Positions 62,537 to 64,000 of a stretch of 64,000 nucleotides of DNA are shown here, piece after piece. The stretch spans positions 1 through 64,000 of the forward strand of contig NZ_JAKGCU010000001.1 of assembly GCF_021556435.1 (NCBI RefSeq), written 5' to 3'. This DNA is from Gordonia tangerina (GTDB lineage: Bacteria; Actinomycetota; Actinomycetes; Mycobacteriales; Mycobacteriaceae). The notes below the pieces were generated by a model, which saw nothing but the letters and a program-made list of their open reading frames with translations, made no database searches and was not told where the DNA came from. The translations under genes and the position numbers were made by a program. Within the stretch, counting starts at the first letter, position 1. Every line of letters begins with the position of its first letter.

Positions 62537-63175
62537 TCAGTTGCGCGCGATGTCGATCGGGTGCGTCGCGAGCAGCGGCGTCGGCCAAGGCTGGCGGCGC
62601 AGCACCGAACCCCAGAGGTCGGTGGTCGTCGGCACCAGCAGATCACCGGCCAGCGCGGACGCCAGCAGCCAGCTGTCCTGCTGCAATTCGGCGTCGAGCT
62701 GGCCCTCACCCCAGCCGGAGTATCCGGCGAACACACGGACTCCTTCCAGGACGTCGGCGAGTTCGGTGGGGTCGGCGTCGAGGTCGACGAGCACCACCCG
62801 ACCGTCCACCGGCCGCAACGCTTCGTACCCGGAGATGTCGGCGCCCAACTTCACCACCCCCAGACAGAGGGCGGCGTCCTGTTTCACCGGCCCGCCGACG
62901 AACAGCGCGCGCGGCGACGCGGACAGGTCGGTCCACTGCGGCAGCAGATTGTGCACCGCCGTCTGGCTCATCCGGTTGAGCACCACACCGAGGCTGCCGG
63001 CGTCGTTGTGCTCCATGATGTAGATGACCGTGCGCGCGAAGGTCGGTTCGATCAGATCGGTCGACGCGATCAACAGCGTCCCGGGCCGAACTCGGCCGGC
63101 CGCGGGCATGTCGGGTGCAGCACCCTCCGAGTAGAACTCGGGGGTCGGATCCTCTGAGTCGTCGCCGCCGGCCAC
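62537..63175 (-). CDS. YqgE/AlgH family protein
   Basis: A 212-residue YqgE/AlgH (DUF179) protein with 'RPGTLLIASTDLIEPTFART', 'NDAGSLGVVLNRMS', 'GPVKQDAALCLG' and the hallmark 'VFAGYSGWGEGQLDAEL'. Function unclear; a regulatory role in alginate synthesis is reported in Pseudomonas. The M. tuberculosis homologue Rv0038 sits near leuS (Rv0041), the same neighbourhood as here. Divergent from the MFS gene, with a GTG start and a 48-bp spacer. Confidence 0.88.
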   Translation of the reverse strand: MAGGDDSEDPTPEFYSEGAAPDMPAAGRVRPGTLLIASTDLIEPTFARTVIYIMEHNDAGSLGVVLNRMSQTAVHNLLPQWTDLSASPRALFVGGPVKQDAALCLGVVKLGADISGYEALRPVDGRVVLVDLDADPTELADVLEGVRVFAGYSGWGEGQLDAELQQDSWLLASALAGDLLVPTTTDLWGSVLRRQPWPTPLLATHPIDIARN

Positions 63176-63211
63176 CCACCCATCATGGCATGGCTCACCG
63201 GTCGAGGTCGG

Positions 63212-63217
63212 TACTCT
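63212..63217 (+). promoter_or_regulatory. -10 element of the right-edge MFS gene
   Basis: TACTCT ends 6 nt before the GTG at 63224; a leaderless start is likely. Confidence 0.4.
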
Positions 63218-63223
63218 GAATCA

Positions 63224-64000
63224 GTGACGTCAGGCTCGCCGCACACCTCCCCCGGTCTGCGGGGGTTCATCCGCTCGCTGGGGCATTCGCCCGGGCTCGG
63301 GCGGCTGCTCGCGGTGCGGTTGACCAGCCAGATCACCGACGGTGTCTTCCAAGCGGCGCTGTTCGCCTCGATCCTGTTCAACCCGGAGCGACACGCCGAT
63401 CCGTTGGCCGTGGCGGGCGGACTCGCGGTGCTGCTGCTGCCGTACTCGCTGATCGGTCCGTTCGCCGGGGCGCTGCTCGACCATTGGGATCGACGCAATG
63501 TGCTGATGTTCGCGAATGTGCTTCGCGCCGGGCTCATCTCTCTCGTAGCGTTGGCCATCGCCACCGGCGCGAGCGACACCGTGGTGCTCTTCGGTGCGCT
63601 CGCGGTCACCGGCGCCAGTCGGTTCGTCGCATCGGGCCTGTCGGCGTCGCTCCCACACGTCGCGCACCGCGACGTCATCGTCGCGACCAACGCGCTGTTC
63701 ACCACCCTCGGAGCCGGCATGCTCGCGGTCGGCGCGGGCATCGCTGCAGTCCTGCGGATCTTCTTCGGGCCCGACAATTCCGGCAGTGCATTCACCACCC
63801 TCGGCGGTGTGGTGATCGCGCTGATCGCGGCGACCCTCGCGCACGGGTTCGGTCGACTGCAACTCGGACCCGACGAGCCCGATGACCCCGGGCGCTCGGC
63901 GGTGCATGCCATCACCGTCGGCCTGCTACACGGGGTCCGGGCGGTCGCTCATTCGCGCACCGTGGCGGCCGCGTTGTCGGCGATCGGCGCCCACCGGCTG
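63224..64000 (+). CDS. MFS transporter, cut by right edge
   Basis: The first 259 residues of a major facilitator start at GTG 63224 and run open to the window end. Visible helices include 'GGLAVLLLPYSLIGPFAGAL', followed by the basic loop 'LLDHWDRRNVLMF'; later 'LFTTLGAGMLAVGAGIAAVL'. The N-terminal 'LTSQITDGVFQAALFASILF' matches the MFS family that is divergent from YqgE in mycobacteria (Rv0037c). Substrate unknown; C-terminal half not in the window. Confidence 0.85.
   Translation, partial: MTSGSPHTSPGLRGFIRSLGHSPGLGRLLAVRLTSQITDGVFQAALFASILFNPERHADPLAVAGGLAVLLLPYSLIGPFAGALLDHWDRRNVLMFANVLRAGLISLVALAIATGASDTVVLFGALAVTGASRFVASGLSASLPHVAHRDVIVATNALFTTLGAGMLAVGAGIAAVLRIFFGPDNSGSAFTTLGGVVIALIAATLAHGFGRLQLGPDEPDDPGRSAVHAITVGLLHGVRAVAHSRTVAAALSAIGAHRL

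Noticed and set aside
1..64000. tRNA, rRNA, riboswitch, IS element or attachment site
   Set aside because: No cloverleaf-like or rRNA sequence, transposase, or direct-repeat-flanked integrase was seen on either strand. Short RNAs could be missed by eye.

Overview
The window is high-GC DNA from a mycolic-acid-type actinomycete. Gordonia is the best fit, with Rhodococcus, Nocardia or Mycobacterium relatives possible. Evidence: many GTG and apparently leaderless starts, the 13E12/DUF222 HNH family, DUF3556, DUF779, F420-type LLM and PucR genes, glucosylglycerate hydrolase, and a right-end order (MFS, yqgE, then leuS further on) that recalls the M. tuberculosis Rv0037c-Rv0041 neighbourhood. Gene density is high. 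I found no tRNA, rRNA, CRISPR array, prophage or insertion sequence.

Layout. 1-1384: 3'-truncated DUF222/HNH gene (-). 1488-7008: four-gene (-) operon of SDR, acyl-CoA ligase, DUF3556 membrane protein and FAD oxidoreductase, divergent from a PucR regulator (7211-8512). 8497-15214: small redox genes (SDR, PIG-L deacetylase, nitroreductase, DUF779 plus aldehyde dehydrogenase, PatB-type C-S lyase, LLM oxidoreductase). 15293-25979: TPM membrane protein, succinate-semialdehyde dehydrogenase, PhoX phosphatase with a PHO-box-like promoter, MarR plus MFS, and a very large patatin-like membrane lipase. 26280-27911: a second DUF222/HNH gene. 27905-34711: catabolic cluster of quinone reductase, TauD-type dioxygenase, beta-keto acid cleavage enzyme, MFS, alpha/beta hydrolase and CMD protein, with a divergent AraC regulator. 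34570-35090: proline-codon tandem repeats, two facing palindromic intergenic repeats and a 23-bp minisatellite. 35117-38533: glucosylglycerate hydrolase, SDR, ketosteroid-isomerase homologue behind a KstR-type box, and an SRPBCC protein.

38530-50202 is the most unusual part: two divergent operons. Leftward: HyuA, HyuB with a fused zinc-binding tail, AMP-dependent CoA ligase, salicylyl-CoA-hydroxylase-like FAD monooxygenase, TetR. Rightward: maleate isomerase (Cys76/Cys194), VOC metalloenzyme, an 86-residue orphan and an alpha/beta hydrolase. Near-continuous 4-bp ATGA overlaps suggest one pathway. A reasonable inference is ATP-dependent carboxylation or amide opening, CoA activation, hydroxylation and ring cleavage, ending in a maleate-type acid that is isomerised to fumarate. 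The substrate is unknown.

50243-54242 holds a DHFR-like protein, a TetR with paired operators beside an alcohol dehydrogenase, an acyl-CoA dehydrogenase and a TfoX-like protein. 54301-55070 is a decayed DUF559-type gene. 55172-64000 carries leuS, SdpI-like and BASS-type membrane proteins, an XRE-cupin regulator, a CocE-type hydrolase, YqgE and the start of an MFS transporter cut by the right edge.
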